The notes under the pieces are model-generated. The model worked only from the letters and a program-made list of their open reading frames with translations. It had not been told where the DNA came from and ran no database searches. Positions 1-9,082 of a stretch of DNA of 64,000 bases are shown piece after piece. The stretch comes from Nostoc spongiaeforme FACHB-130 (GTDB taxonomy: Bacteria; Cyanobacteriota; Cyanobacteriia; Cyanobacteriales; Nostocaceae), in NCBI RefSeq assembly GCF_014698475.1, contig NZ_JACJTB010000029.1, forward strand, positions 1 to 64,000, read 5' to 3'. Numbering within the stretch: position 1 is the first letter of the stretch; every line of letters starts with the position of its first letter. Position numbers and translations under genes: made by a program.

Positions 1-115
1 TCAACAGGGTCGAACCGTCTACCATATTCATTGGGAGACCTCAAGCTTTGGTGTCGTTACCTTTATCTTGTGGTTTCCCCTTCTTTTTTGCTACCCCATC
101 TCACATAAGGCGTAA
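1..115 (+). CDS. 3' end of a membrane protein (partial)
   Basis: One forward frame is open from the window edge to a TAA at 113-115. It encodes 37 residues with a hydrophobic, aromatic-rich stretch (VVTFILWFPLLF) and a short basic end (SHKA), as expected for the C-terminus of an integral membrane protein. The other two forward frames are also open for most of this length, so the frame choice rests only on composition. No family can be named. The gene would lie upstream of phoX on the same strand, with about 250 bases between them. Confidence 0.35.
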   Translation, partial: QQGRTVYHIHWETSSFGVVTFILWFPLLFCYPISHKA

Positions 116-146
116 ATTATGATTATAAACATATTCATAATTTTTA

Positions 147-165
147 GTTAACCATTATATAACCT
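147..165 (+). promoter_or_regulatory. Pho-box-like direct repeat upstream of phoX
   Basis: Two 8-base units, GTTAACCA and TATAACCT, are separated by 3 bases (TTA), giving an 11-base period. The cyanobacterial PhoB/SphR box is described as tandem copies of PyTTAAPyPy(T/A) spaced by 3 bases. The first unit deviates at position 1 and the second at position 2. A further isolated TTAACC lies near 238. The site is about 200 bases upstream of the phosphatase start, so control by phosphate limitation is plausible but not proven. Confidence 0.45.
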
Positions 166-368
166 ACTAATAATTATTGGTAATTAGCTTAAGTGAAAGC
201 TGGGATATAGTGTGAAACTTTAATGAAAATCTCAGTGTTAACCTGTGCTTTCAAGCAGGGTTACTAAAGTTTGAAACTGGAAAAACTCACATAAATTGAG
301 TTATTTTTTCAGCTTGGAAAAGAGTTGGTTACTAGTAAATTTCTCCTGATACAACAGAGGAAAATTTG

Positions 369-2714
369 ATGTCTACATTAAGTCGAAGACAACTTCTTAT
401 ATTTTTTGGTGGCAGTACTGCGGCTGCTGTATTGGGAGACAAACTTTTAACAGGTTTGTCCAGTGTCGCCGAGGCAACAACAACTCCACTAAGCTTTACA
501 CCAGTCCGATTACCGCATCCTTTACCGATTTACCAAAATCAGCCTAGTTTTTTACCAACAGGAATTGGACAAGGACAAGTAGTTGCAGCTTCTAGCAGTC
601 CCAATTTGCCTAGCTACAACGTTATCGATGATGTGATTGTACCCCCAGAATATGAGCGTTATATCATCGTCAGTTGGGGCGATCGCGTATTTCCTAACTC
701 TGATGATTATGTCGGTTACAACTGCGATTACACTGGTTTCATTCCTCTGGGCAGAACCTTAGATGAAGGCTATTTATGGATTAACCATGAGTATGTGAGT
801 TTTCCCTTTTCTGGTTTTGCACCCGAAGCTCCGGCTGATGTCCAAGCACTCACCACAAGCTTTCCTACAGTCATCGGTCGCTCTTTACCGACAACCAGAA
901 ACATCGAAGTAGAGGGAGAATTTTTATATAACTTGGGTGGTTCGATTATTCGTGTTTCTCGCCGCAATAGTGCTAGACGTTATACCGTAGTTCGCGGAGA
1001 TAGCCGAAATCGCCGAATTCATGGTTTATCTGGTTTGGGAATTAACCGCGAAAGAACGGATAGCTACAACACTGTCACAAGTTGGGGCAGTCTCAGCCAC
1101 CAGCAAGGCGACCAAAATTATTTAATTGGTACTGGCCCGGCTGCAACCCAAGTTTTCCCCCTAAGTGCTGATGGCTTAGGTAACAGAATTATCGGTACTG
1201 CTTACAACTGTTCTGGCGGAACAACACCTTGGGGAACCATTTTAACAGCAGAAGAAAACTTCCAAGGTAGTTCAGCCTTTTTTGTGGGTGTCACAGAAGC
1301 AGTTCAACCCAATGGTACTCAAACAGCTTACTCCAATGGTACAACTGGACAGACTTTTGGTTTAGTTGGTGAAAAATATGGCTGGATGGTAGAAATTGAC
1401 CCAGCTAACCCGAATTTTCGTCCCCGCAAACACTCATGGTTGGGTCGTTTCCGCCATGAAAATATTGCTATACGTGCGGAAGCTCGTAAGAGATTAGTCG
1501 CCTATATGGGTGATGATAGACGTGGTGGACATACATGGAAATTTGTGAGTACAAATGTTGTCACTTCACCAACTAGTAAAGCCAATAGCGATTTGTGGGA
1601 ACGAGGGACTTTATATGTAGCTCGTTACAATCCAGATGGTACAGGTGAATGGATACCTTTATTATTAGATACTCGCACCAATCCAATTTCTCCTTCAGTA
1701 CTTTCTTCTGTAGAATTTGCGGCTTTGGGTACAGCGCAAACTAATGGTCGTTTACCACTACCTAGACGTAATGGTGTGGCTGGACAGACTGTTGATGGTG
1801 GAGCATTTAATTGCGATCGCACTAACGAAGCCACAGCGTTACCCGATTATCAAAATAGAACACTCAGAAATTTCTACACTAGCCAAGGTGCAGTTCTCTG
1901 CGATGCGTTCCTCGCTGCCAACTTGATTGGGGGAACTCCTACAGCTCGTCCCGAAGATTTAGAAGTGCATCCCGTCACTAGAGAAGTGTTCATTGCTTAT
2001 ACCGATGGTGCGCCTGGTAGTGATGGTTATCCTGATTCTCGGATTTTCCAAGTGGCTAAGTTAAGTGCTGCTGTTGATGCTACTCAACAATCAGGTGGAC
2101 TGTACAAAATTATTGAAGACAGTGCCGATGGTACAGGACTAACCTTTAGATGGCAAAGATTTGCTCAAGGTGGTGAAGCTGGAGCAGATGATGGTGCTGG
2201 TTTTGCCAATGTCGATAACTTGGTATTTGACAATCAAGCCAATGTTTGGGGTGTAACGGATATGTCCACCAGCACTCACAATGGTTTCAACGTGGGTGCG
2301 GCTGGTAATCCAACAACTATCAATCACACAAGTACTGGTAATATTTCCAATTTTACAGGTGTTTTTGGTAACAACTGGTTGTTCTTTATCCCTACCAGCG
2401 GCAGCAATGCTGGAAAAGTTATGCCTTTTGCTTATGGGCCTGTGCGCTGTGAGATGACAGGGCCGACCTTTGTGGGTGATACCCTGATCATTTCCGTCCA
2501 GCATCCTGGTGAAGATTGTCCAATTAATGATGGTACAGTTCTTAGCCGCTCAATAGAAATGCTGGCTTTGGATGGCACACTGTTCAATCAGACTCGTACT
2601 GTTCCCCGTGGTAGTAGCTGGCCTAGCAATATTCAAGGTCAACCCCAAGGCGTTCCTCGTCCATCGGTCATTGGGATTCAACGCCGCAACCCCATTAATG
2701 GCAGATTTGTCTAG
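369..2714 (+). CDS. phoX: PhoX family (DUF839) phosphatase, probable Tat substrate
   Basis: Predicted calcium/iron-type alkaline phosphatase that releases phosphate from organic phosphoesters outside the cytoplasm. The start is ATG 369 (preceded by an in-frame TTG at 366), with AGAGG at 356-360 eight bases upstream. The N-terminus carries SRRQLL followed by a hydrophobic stretch and an AEA-type cleavage region near residue 35, as in Tat signal peptides of this family. Family-like segments include PWGTILTAEEN near residue 290, GWMVEIDP near 340, LGRFRHENIAI near 362, MGDDRRGGHTWKF near 380 and PEDLEVHP near 530. At 781 residues it has the length of the larger cyanobacterial DUF839 proteins. 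A Pho-box-like repeat lies upstream and a hairpin terminator downstream. The family is clear; the enzymatic specificity is inferred. Confidence 0.85.
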   Translation: MSTLSRRQLLIFFGGSTAAAVLGDKLLTGLSSVAEATTTPLSFTPVRLPHPLPIYQNQPSFLPTGIGQGQVVAASSSPNLPSYNVIDDVIVPPEYERYIIVSWGDRVFPNSDDYVGYNCDYTGFIPLGRTLDEGYLWINHEYVSFPFSGFAPEAPADVQALTTSFPTVIGRSLPTTRNIEVEGEFLYNLGGSIIRVSRRNSARRYTVVRGDSRNRRIHGLSGLGINRERTDSYNTVTSWGSLSHQQGDQNYLIGTGPAATQVFPLSADGLGNRIIGTAYNCSGGTTPWGTILTAEENFQGSSAFFVGVTEAVQPNGTQTAYSNGTTGQTFGLVGEKYGWMVEIDPANPNFRPRKHSWLGRFRHENIAIRAEARKRLVAYMGDDRRGGHTWKFVSTNVVTSPTSKANSDLWERGTLYVARYNPDGTGEWIPLLLDTRTNPISPSVLSSVEFAALGTAQTNGRLPLPRRNGVAGQTVDGGAFNCDRTNEATALPDYQNRTLRNFYTSQGAVLCDAFLAANLIGGTPTARPEDLEVHPVTREVFIAYTDGAPGSDGYPDSRIFQVAKLSAAVDATQQSGGLYKIIEDSADGTGLTFRWQRFAQGGEAGADDGAGFANVDNLVFDNQANVWGVTDMSTSTHNGFNVGAAGNPTTINHTSTGNISNFTGVFGNNWLFFIPTSGSNAGKVMPFAYGPVRCEMTGPTFVGDTLIISVQHPGEDCPINDGTVLSRSIEMLALDGTLFNQTRTVPRGSSWPSNIQGQPQGVPRPSVIGIQRRNPINGRFV

Positions 2715-2744
2715 ATAAGGTTCAGTAGCAGGAGTTTTATTGAT

Positions 2745-2779
2745 TAGGGTGGCTAGAATCATAGCCACCCTACTTTTTT
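2745..2779 (+). terminator. Rho-independent terminator after phoX
   Basis: A 10-bp perfect stem (TAGGGTGGCT at 2745-2754 with AGCCACCCTA at 2763-2772) and an 8-base loop are followed by CTTTTTTATT. It lies 30 bases past the phoX stop and runs up to the stop codon of the convergent gene. The other side of the stem lacks a good T-tract, so it should act mainly on the plus strand. Confidence 0.8.
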
Positions 2780-3335
2780 ATTGTGTTACTGATGCTTTTT
2801 TCTTACGATTTGCCCATAATCCTGTCGCTGTAGCGATCGCTGTTCCCACAAGCGCCAAGGGTTCGGGAACTTTAGTGTAAGTCACTGTGCCTGTTTCTAT
2901 AGTGGATGTCAAGTCAGCACTGACAATACTATAAAATCGATTGCCACCAGTTGAGGGACTATTAGCATCGCCAATGAAAAATTGATCTTCTACTAGGTAG
3001 CTGAGTCCAACAAAATTGCCATTATTAAAGCTAACGATGGGTGCAATTCCGGCGGGAAAATCAAAGTCATCAGCTTCTGTATAGCGAGTACCAAGATAAT
3101 CAAACACAACAGATAGCAATCCATTGCTGACATCGAGATTTTCTGCGCCCACACCAGTTAAGTTGGTGTCATCATATCTGAATGAACCGCTATATTGACC
3201 AGGGTTAGCACCAGAAGTCACATCAGCAGTGAAATTATAATTAAATACTGCTGCCTGTGTTGGCTTAACTTCAACAGTTGCTAAAGATAAGGCGATCGCT
3301 AAACTAGCAACGCCTAAGTATTGAGTTGATTTCAT
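2778..3335 (-). CDS. PEP-CTERM sorting domain protein
   Basis: Exported protein of 185 residues. The N-terminus (MKSTQYLGVASLAIALSLA, then a TQAA cleavage region) is a Sec signal peptide. The C-terminus has the full PEP-CTERM tripartite signal: VPEP, a hydrophobic segment (LALVGTAIATATGLW) and a basic end (NRKKK). Such proteins are thought to be processed by an exosortase and anchored at or released from the surface. The middle is low-complexity, rich in G, S, N and D, with no recognised catalytic motif. ATG 3335 is chosen over the in-frame TTG at 3350 because GGAG sits upstream of the ATG. It is convergent with phoX and has two exact CTTAACCT repeats upstream, so the two genes may belong to one phosphate-starvation response. 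Confidence 0.85.
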   Translation of the reverse strand: MKSTQYLGVASLAIALSLATVEVKPTQAAVFNYNFTADVTSGANPGQYSGSFRYDDTNLTGVGAENLDVSNGLLSVVFDYLGTRYTEADDFDFPAGIAPIVSFNNGNFVGLSYLVEDQFFIGDANSPSTGGNRFYSIVSADLTSTIETGTVTYTKVPEPLALVGTAIATATGLWANRKKKASVTQ

Positions 3336-3408
3336 CAGACTAAGCTCCAAAGCTCAAAAGTAAATATTGTGGCAATATCACTTAAATAAACTTTGAAGTT
3401 ATCTTTAG

Positions 3409-3438
3409 AGGTTAAGAAAAATAGAATAAAAGGTTAAG
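3409..3438 (-). promoter_or_regulatory. Pho-box-like repeat upstream of the PEP-CTERM gene
   Basis: On the minus strand the sequence holds two identical CTTAACCT octamers exactly 22 bases apart, with a degenerate octamer (ATTCTATT) midway. This gives an 8+3+8+3+8 layout with an 11-base period, which matches the described cyanobacterial Pho box of three PyTTAAPyPy(T/A) units. The site is about 75 bases upstream of ATG 3335, a normal operator position. Confidence 0.6.
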
Positions 3439-3562
3439 CCGTTTTTGCCTAATACCAATTCTGTATGAAGATTCACAGAATCTTAAGAAATGAACCGCCA
3501 AGAGCGCCAAGGATATAGAGTTTATCACTATGGTTCTAGAATTTTTTATCTGTTGCAGATGC

Positions 3563-5542
3563 TCAACTTTTGAAGAGATTTTCTACTAATGGTAGTTGAT
3601 AGTTATCTAACTGAGATTGTGCGGCTTGAGTTTCGTCAAAAGAATCTACCTCTGGAATTTCCGCTTCTTCAGAGGTAGGTTTAAAATTTTCCCCGTTCTC
3701 ACTATCTATAATTGGCAAGGTAATCTTAACCGTGGTTCCCTGATTTAGCCCCGGACTTTCTAGGGAAATGCTACCACCCATGAGTTCAATTAAGTTGCGA
3801 GAAATTGCCAGTCCTAATCCTGTACCATCAAACTTACGTGTTGAGCCACCATCTATCCGTACAAAGGGACGAAATAATTTGTGTTGTTGAGATGGTTCAA
3901 TTCCTAAACCTGTATCGGTGACAGAAACAATCACTTGCGAATGGCTATTACTATGTTCAATCATGGCAGCGATCGCAATACTGCCTTCATCAGTAAACTT
4001 AGTAGCATTACCAATAATATTAATTAATACTTGTCGCAGTTTGGCTGCATCTGCCTTGACTGGAATTGGCTCATCACCCAAAGTTGTTTTTAACTGTAAG
4101 CCTTTTTGCTGCACATTCACTGATTGGATATTAATCACCTCCAACAGTGTTTGTCGCAAATCCATTGGGACGGAAACCACAGAAAGTTTCCCGGCTTCAA
4201 TTTTAGAAATATCCAGTAAGTCGTTAATAATCCCTAGCAAGTGAATGGCGGTTTCGTCAGCGCGTTTGAGAAATTCCATTTCCTCATCGCGGCTATCGCA
4301 CATATCTTCTCGTACGAGGCGCACACAATTAATAATAATGTTCAGGGGGTTACGCAACTCATGAGAAGTTGTCGCCAAAAACTGACTTTTAATTTGGTTG
4401 GCTGTTTTAGCTTCTTTCCAAGCACTTTCTAATTCTTCCGCCCAAGCTTTCAGCCTGTCAAACATTTGGTCAATTGCTTGTGCTAGTTGATTAAACTCCC
4501 GAATTTTAAAAGTCTGTGGTACTGTTTGGGCTACATGATGACTGTGAATGTTCAGCACATAATCCCGCAATTCTTCTACAGGCCCGGCTAAATAAGGAGC
4601 CAAGTATAAAGATGCTAACAAAGTTGCACCAATCAAACCCACTGTTAGCACAATCAAAATCAGTTTAATTTCTTCTAAACCAAACAGGGCATTATCTACA
4701 CTGGTAACAGCTAAAATAATCCATTGTGGCGGTTGTTTGGCGATCGGATTGCTAATTACACTATAGCCAGCAACTAATTCTTTGCCTTCTTGAAACGATA
4801 AGTTGACAGAGTTGCTTTGACCTGTCATTGCATTTTGAATAATACTTTGCAACCTATCGGCATCAGGGTATTCTTGAATATTGCTGTTAATTCTCTCTGG
4901 TATTGGATGTGCCAAGATTGTGCCATCGTCAGCAATTACTAATGTAGAACCTGTGAGTGAGCCTGGGAGATTTTTGGTGTGCTTGTATAGCGATGACTGG
5001 ACACTCAAGACATACTTTAGCTGCTTAGTTGGATTGTAAACTGGGGCAGAGAGAACCATTTGCAGCTGATTTTCTGTGTCTCTTTGACCAGTTTTACCTG
5101 CTTTGGGGGGTAGTACTGGATTGATTTCAAATCGACTGTCAGTTACAAAGGGTAGTTTCGGTTCTCTGATGGGTTTGTCACCACAACTACTAGCAATGAT
5201 ATTGCCGTTTTCTAAATCAGCTAATTGTAAACATTCAACGTAGGTTGGTAATTCTTGAATTATCTGACTGATAAAGTCTTTGACTTCAGCCTCTGAACCT
5301 GTTCGTAATACCGATGTTTCACTAGCCATTAATAAACTGGTTTTGAGACTAGCAATCTCATCAGCTATTTTCTTTCCTTTGAAAACCGCACTTTCTGTCA
5401 GATTTTGGCGTGCAGTTTTTAGCAAGCTAGAACGCGCTTTATTTAAAGCCACAAGTTCTCCCAGTAATAACACTGGGACAAACAGCAGCAAAATTCTTGT
5501 TACTAAAATACGTCTAAACGACGATTGACGGGACTTAGCCAT
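3563..5542 (-). CDS. Membrane sensor histidine kinase (Cache-HAMP-HisKA-HATPase)
   Basis: Two-component sensor kinase of about 659 residues. Transmembrane segment 1 is near residues 12-30. An extracytoplasmic Cache-like sensor region follows to about 285, then transmembrane segment 2 (LILIVLTVGLIGATLLASLYL), a HAMP-like linker and the dimerisation box with the phosphoacceptor histidine (SHELRNPLN, near residue 395). The ATPase domain shows the N box (NIIGNATKF), G1 (DTGLGIEP) and G2 (GTGLGLAISRNL). An acidic tail of about 50 residues follows and there is no receiver domain. No response regulator gene is adjacent, so the partner is unknown. ATG 5542 is chosen; an in-frame GTG lies at 5554. The ligand cannot be read from the sequence. 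Confidence 0.88.
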   Translation of the reverse strand: MAKSRQSSFRRILVTRILLLFVPVLLLGELVALNKARSSLLKTARQNLTESAVFKGKKIADEIASLKTSLLMASETSVLRTGSEAEVKDFISQIIQELPTYVECLQLADLENGNIIASSCGDKPIREPKLPFVTDSRFEINPVLPPKAGKTGQRDTENQLQMVLSAPVYNPTKQLKYVLSVQSSLYKHTKNLPGSLTGSTLVIADDGTILAHPIPERINSNIQEYPDADRLQSIIQNAMTGQSNSVNLSFQEGKELVAGYSVISNPIAKQPPQWIILAVTSVDNALFGLEEIKLILIVLTVGLIGATLLASLYLAPYLAGPVEELRDYVLNIHSHHVAQTVPQTFKIREFNQLAQAIDQMFDRLKAWAEELESAWKEAKTANQIKSQFLATTSHELRNPLNIIINCVRLVREDMCDSRDEEMEFLKRADETAIHLLGIINDLLDISKIEAGKLSVVSVPMDLRQTLLEVINIQSVNVQQKGLQLKTTLGDEPIPVKADAAKLRQVLINIIGNATKFTDEGSIAIAAMIEHSNSHSQVIVSVTDTGLGIEPSQQHKLFRPFVRIDGGSTRKFDGTGLGLAISRNLIELMGGSISLESPGLNQGTTVKITLPIIDSENGENFKPTSEEAEIPEVDSFDETQAAQSQLDNYQLPLVENLFKS

Positions 5543-5843
5543 CGGGTGTCTCACTGTCTCACTTCACATCTGCAAACCACAACAGCAAACAATATGCAAT
5601 TAGATTAGCTAAATGAGACATTTTGTTACGTTGGGAGGGGTTTATTGACGATCCCTAACAGTATCAAACATTGAATGTACAAAAAGAAATATCGTATACC
5701 AAAACTCTTATGTGCTAGATGTAATCGCGGCTTATGTTGCATAACAGTACAGTAATGAAATTGGTAAACAGTAGCTTGCTGTGCAAAGATTTTTTACAAT
5801 CGACACAATAGCAAGAAAATCCTCAGACTATCAAACCAACCCA

Positions 5844-6539
5844 ATGACGCAACATCGTCCTCATACCGCAGTAGTTTTGGCAATGAGTGCAGATGGCAAA
5901 ATAGCAGATTTTAGGCGATTGCCTGCTCGATTTGGCTCTGGGGCAGATAAAGCACACCTAGAAGCACAAATCGCTGCCTCTGATGCCGTTCTTTTTGGTG
6001 CTGGTACACTGCGTGCTTACGGTACGACAATTACCGTATCACATCCAACACTGCTGCAACATCGAATCAAAGCGGGGAAGACTCCCCAGCCGGTTCATAT
6101 AGTGATTACACAGTCTGCGGATTTTAATCCGGAAATCAAGTTTTTTAACCAGCCTATCCCACGTTGGTTATTGACAACAACAGTGGGAGCAACGATTTGG
6201 CAAAAACGCCCAGAATTTTTTGAACAGATTTTTGTTTTTGAAACCTCAACTGGAAAAATTGACACTGCTGCTTTTTTGCAGCATTTGGCATCTATAGATA
6301 TAACACGCCTAGCGGTCTTAGGTGGCGGACAATTAGTAGCTTCTATGGTTCACTTAGATTTAATAGACGAATTTTGGCTGACTGTCTGCCCGTTGATTTT
6401 AGGTGGGACGACAGCACCCACGTCAGTAGAAGGACAGGGATTTCTAGCGAATCTAGCTCCTCGGCTCAAACTTTTGGAAGTTAAGCAAGTTGAGCAAGAG
6501 GTCTTTCTACACTATCAAGTGCAACGAACATTAGACTAA
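5844..6539 (+). CDS. RibD C-terminal domain reductase (DHFR-like fold)
   Basis: Stand-alone reductase domain of the RibD/RibG type, about 231 residues. In riboflavin synthesis this domain reduces the ribosylamino-pyrimidine intermediate with NADPH. Typical segments are AVVLAMSADGKIA at the N-terminus, SDAVLFGAGTLRAYG near residue 50, LAVLGGGQLVASM near 170 and a closing LILGG. The deaminase domain found in bifunctional RibD is absent, so the partner deaminase must be encoded elsewhere. ATG 5844 begins the family-like sequence; the in-frame GTG at 5781 would add 21 unrelated residues. Stand-alone members can also act on other substrates, so the pathway is probable rather than certain. Confidence 0.8.
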   Translation: MTQHRPHTAVVLAMSADGKIADFRRLPARFGSGADKAHLEAQIAASDAVLFGAGTLRAYGTTITVSHPTLLQHRIKAGKTPQPVHIVITQSADFNPEIKFFNQPIPRWLLTTTVGATIWQKRPEFFEQIFVFETSTGKIDTAAFLQHLASIDITRLAVLGGGQLVASMVHLDLIDEFWLTVCPLILGGTTAPTSVEGQGFLANLAPRLKLLEVKQVEQEVFLHYQVQRTLD

Positions 6540-6542
6540 GAA

Positions 6543-6590
6543 AAGTGTGAAGTCTGGCAAATCCATTTCACACTTCACACTTCATACTTC
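6543..6590. repeat. Heptad-type palindromic repeat, copy 1
   Basis: An 11-bp perfect inverted repeat (AAGTGTGAAGT at 6543-6553, ACTTCACACTT at 6572-6582) is followed by degenerate heptads (CACTTCA, TACTTCA). A close relative lies at 7784-7839, so the two copies bracket the gene at 6604-7785. It falls between the RibD-like stop and the next start. Confidence 0.7.
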
Positions 6591-6603
6591 ATCCTTGAAA
6601 AAG

Positions 6604-7785
6604 ATGGTGGAACAACTTAAGCCGCGCTATTCTGTTGCCTGGATTAATAAAATTGCCGAAGTCCCGCAAAATGCCTGGGATGCTTTAGCACTGTCATTGA
6701 AAACTCCGTTTTTGGAGTGGCAATGGTTAAAAAATTTGGAAACTTCCCATAGTGCTACAGATAAAACTGGTTGGTTGCCAAATCACTTAACTTTGTGGCG
6801 AGACAAAACCTTGATTGCAGCTGCGCCTTTATATTTAAAAGGGCATAGTTATGGTGAATTTGTTTTTGATCATCAATGGGCAGAATTAAGCGATCGCATC
6901 GGTGTGCAGTATTATCCTAAACTCTTGGGTATGGCTCCCTTTACACCGGCTGAAGGTTATCGCTTCTTAATCGCGCTAGGAGAAGATGAAGACGAAATCA
7001 CCGCCATGATGGTGCATGAAATTGACAGTTTCTGCAATAAATACCGCATTTCTGGGTGTCACTTTCTCTATGTTGATCCTGAATGGCGACCAGTTTTGGA
7101 ACGCAACGGGTTTAGTTCTTGGTTGCACCACAGCTATATTTGGGAAAATACCGGATTTAATAATTTTGATGATTACTTAGGAGTTTTTAACGCCAATCAG
7201 CGCCGGAATATCAAGCGGGAACGGAAAGCCGTGGAAAAGGCGGGTTTACGACTAAAACCTATCACTGGTGATGACATCCCTAAATCTTTGTTTCCCTTGA
7301 TGTACCAGTTTTACGCCGATACTTGTGATAAGTTTGGCTGGTGGGGCAGTAAGTATTTAACAAAGCAATTTTTTGAACAGCTACACGCCGATTATCGCCA
7401 TCGGGTGGTGTTTTTTGCCGCCTATAGCGAACATGACAATCGTCACCCAGTGGGAATGTCTTTTTGCCTTTATAAAGGTGATAGATTGTATGGGCGTTAT
7501 TGGGGGAGTTTTCAAGAAATCGATTGCCTGCATTTTGATGCTTGCTATTACACACCAATTGAGTGGGCGATCGCTAATAATATCCAATTATTCGATCCCG
7601 GTGCAGGTGGTAGACACAAAAAACGCCGTGGATTTCCGGCTACACCCAATTACAGCCTACATCGCTTTTATAATCAGCGTCTGGCGCAAATTCTACTTCC
7701 ATATATTAAAGAAGTAAATCAACTAGAACAGCAGGAAATTACCGCCATTAATGAGGAAATGCCATTTAGTCAGAAACAAGTATAA
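6604..7785 (+). CDS. FemAB/GNAT-like acyltransferase (DUF482, COG3146 type)
   Basis: Protein of 393 residues resembling the peptidogalycan biosynthesis / FemAB-like family, built on a GNAT fold. Family-like stretches include the AAAPLYLKGHSYGEFVFDHQW region near residues 75-100, an RRNIKRERKAV helix near 205, the GRYWGSFQEIDCLHFDACYY region near 300 and a DPGAGGRHKKRRGF motif near 340. The expected activity is transfer of an amino-acyl or acyl group to an envelope precursor, but substrates are unknown for the family. ATG 6604 is chosen; the in-frame GTG at 6547 lies inside the upstream repeat. It is bracketed by related palindromes and is convergent with the TPR gene. Confidence 0.78.
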   Translation: MVEQLKPRYSVAWINKIAEVPQNAWDALALSLKTPFLEWQWLKNLETSHSATDKTGWLPNHLTLWRDKTLIAAAPLYLKGHSYGEFVFDHQWAELSDRIGVQYYPKLLGMAPFTPAEGYRFLIALGEDEDEITAMMVHEIDSFCNKYRISGCHFLYVDPEWRPVLERNGFSSWLHHSYIWENTGFNNFDDYLGVFNANQRRNIKRERKAVEKAGLRLKPITGDDIPKSLFPLMYQFYADTCDKFGWWGSKYLTKQFFEQLHADYRHRVVFFAAYSEHDNRHPVGMSFCLYKGDRLYGRYWGSFQEIDCLHFDACYYTPIEWAIANNIQLFDPGAGGRHKKRRGFPATPNYSLHRFYNQRLAQILLPYIKEVNQLEQQEITAINEEMPFSQKQV

Positions 7786-7839
7786 AGTATGAAGTCTGAA
7801 GTATAAATTTCATACTTCAAACTTCACACTTCATACTTT
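7784..7839. repeat. Heptad-type palindromic repeat, copy 2, overlapping two convergent stops
   Basis: A 12-bp perfect inverted repeat (AAAGTATGAAGT at 7784-7795, ACTTCATACTTT at 7828-7839) fills the 53 bases between two convergent genes. It shares the last bases of the left stop codon (TAA 7783-7785) and touches the right one. The right arm runs into TTTTATTT. It can act as a shared terminator. Relative to copy 1, arm bases change in pairs and keep the stem. Confidence 0.7.
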
Positions 7840-8972
7840 TATTTACTCTCTTGTCCAAAAGAAACTGGCACATCTCCAGGGTTAGCTGGTGTTCCTTCAG
7901 GTGTTGTGGGGGTGGGTTGTTCTGGTGTCGCTACATTTTCAGTTGGTGCGGGTTTTTTACCTGCTTGACGCTGTTGTTGTTCTTGTAACTTCTGTTGGGC
8001 GATTTGCTGGGTAATTTGCTGCATTAGTTGTTCAACTTTGGCAGTTTGTTCGGTATTACCTTGTGTGCGGTAGTTATTCAGAGCATTTTTCAAGGCTGCA
8101 TTTGCTTTTTTGAGTTCGCCCTGATTATATAAAGTGATGCCTAAGTTATGGTAGGCGACAGCATCTTTGGAGTTTTGGCGAATGGCTTGTTTATAAACAT
8201 TAATTGCCTCCGCCGTCTGCCCTTGGACTACCAGCAAACCAGCCATATTATTGTAGGCGACTGTATTTTTGGGGTTGAGTTGGATAACTTGACGATAAGC
8301 TGCGATCGCATCTTCTAATTTGCCTTGTTCTTGCAGCGCGATCGCTAAGTTAAAAAAGGTATTCTCATTACCACTATCAAGATTAGCCGCTTGTTGGTAA
8401 GCTGCGATCGCTTCTTGCGGTTGTCCTAGTTCCTGTAGTAATACACCCAAGTTATACTGGGCTGTTGCTATTTTGGGATCTATAACTATAGCTTGGCGGT
8501 AAGCGGTGACAGCAGCTTCTTTCTGTCCTTGTCGTTGTAACACTAACCCCAAGTTGTAATAAACCTCACTTTGATTGGGGTTCATTCTAATCGCCTCGCC
8601 ATATTCTTGCACTGCTGCATCCAGGCGATTTTGTCTTAACAGAATATTCCCTAAATAATTCCGCGCCATCCCAATATTTGGGTCACGTTCCAAGGCTTGA
8701 CGAAAGGCAGATTCCGCACCGTCTAAATCTTTGCGGTTATATAGCGTCACTCCTTTTTGGTAAAAAATAGCTGCATCCAAATCTTGGGAGATCACATTCT
8801 CTGCTAGTAACCGACTTCCTGGTAAATTCATTACTGATGGTGCAGCCAACACCAAAAACGCCGAGGCCGCTGAGATGATGGTTAAATGCGACTTCCGCCA
8901 ATTAATCACTTGGTGAAACGCCATCTGAGGAAAGCCGCAATACCACTGACGAATTTGATGGTGTTTATACAT
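7839..8972 (-). CDS. Exported or membrane-anchored TPR protein
   Basis: Protein of 377 residues with seven consecutive tetratricopeptide repeats from about residue 68 to 300. The 34-residue period is clear, with repeats starting at DAAIFYQKG, IGMARNYLG, QSEVYYNLG, IATAQYNLG, NENTFFNLA, NTVAYNNMA and DAVAYHNLG. A hydrophobic N-terminal segment (LTIISAASAFLVLAAPSV) near residues 30-47 suggests a signal anchor. The C-terminal 70 residues are Gln-rich, then Pro/Thr-rich. TPR arrays bind proteins; no enzymatic motif is visible. The ATG at 8972 places about 29 polar residues before the hydrophobic segment, so an internal ATG (residue 17) is a possible alternative start. Confidence 0.85.
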   Translation of the reverse strand: MYKHHQIRQWYCGFPQMAFHQVINWRKSHLTIISAASAFLVLAAPSVMNLPGSRLLAENVISQDLDAAIFYQKGVTLYNRKDLDGAESAFRQALERDPNIGMARNYLGNILLRQNRLDAAVQEYGEAIRMNPNQSEVYYNLGLVLQRQGQKEAAVTAYRQAIVIDPKIATAQYNLGVLLQELGQPQEAIAAYQQAANLDSGNENTFFNLAIALQEQGKLEDAIAAYRQVIQLNPKNTVAYNNMAGLLVVQGQTAEAINVYKQAIRQNSKDAVAYHNLGITLYNQGELKKANAALKNALNNYRTQGNTEQTAKVEQLMQQITQQIAQQKLQEQQQRQAGKKPAPTENVATPEQPTPTTPEGTPANPGDVPVSFGQESK

Positions 8973-9082
8973 AATTAGCAGCCTGTATTGTAGTGAGTTC
9001 TATATGTCAGAGTACCCACTACAGCCGGAAAAATTAAAAATGCCAGATGAATAAAACAGGACTGACGCACAAAGTTTTTCTA

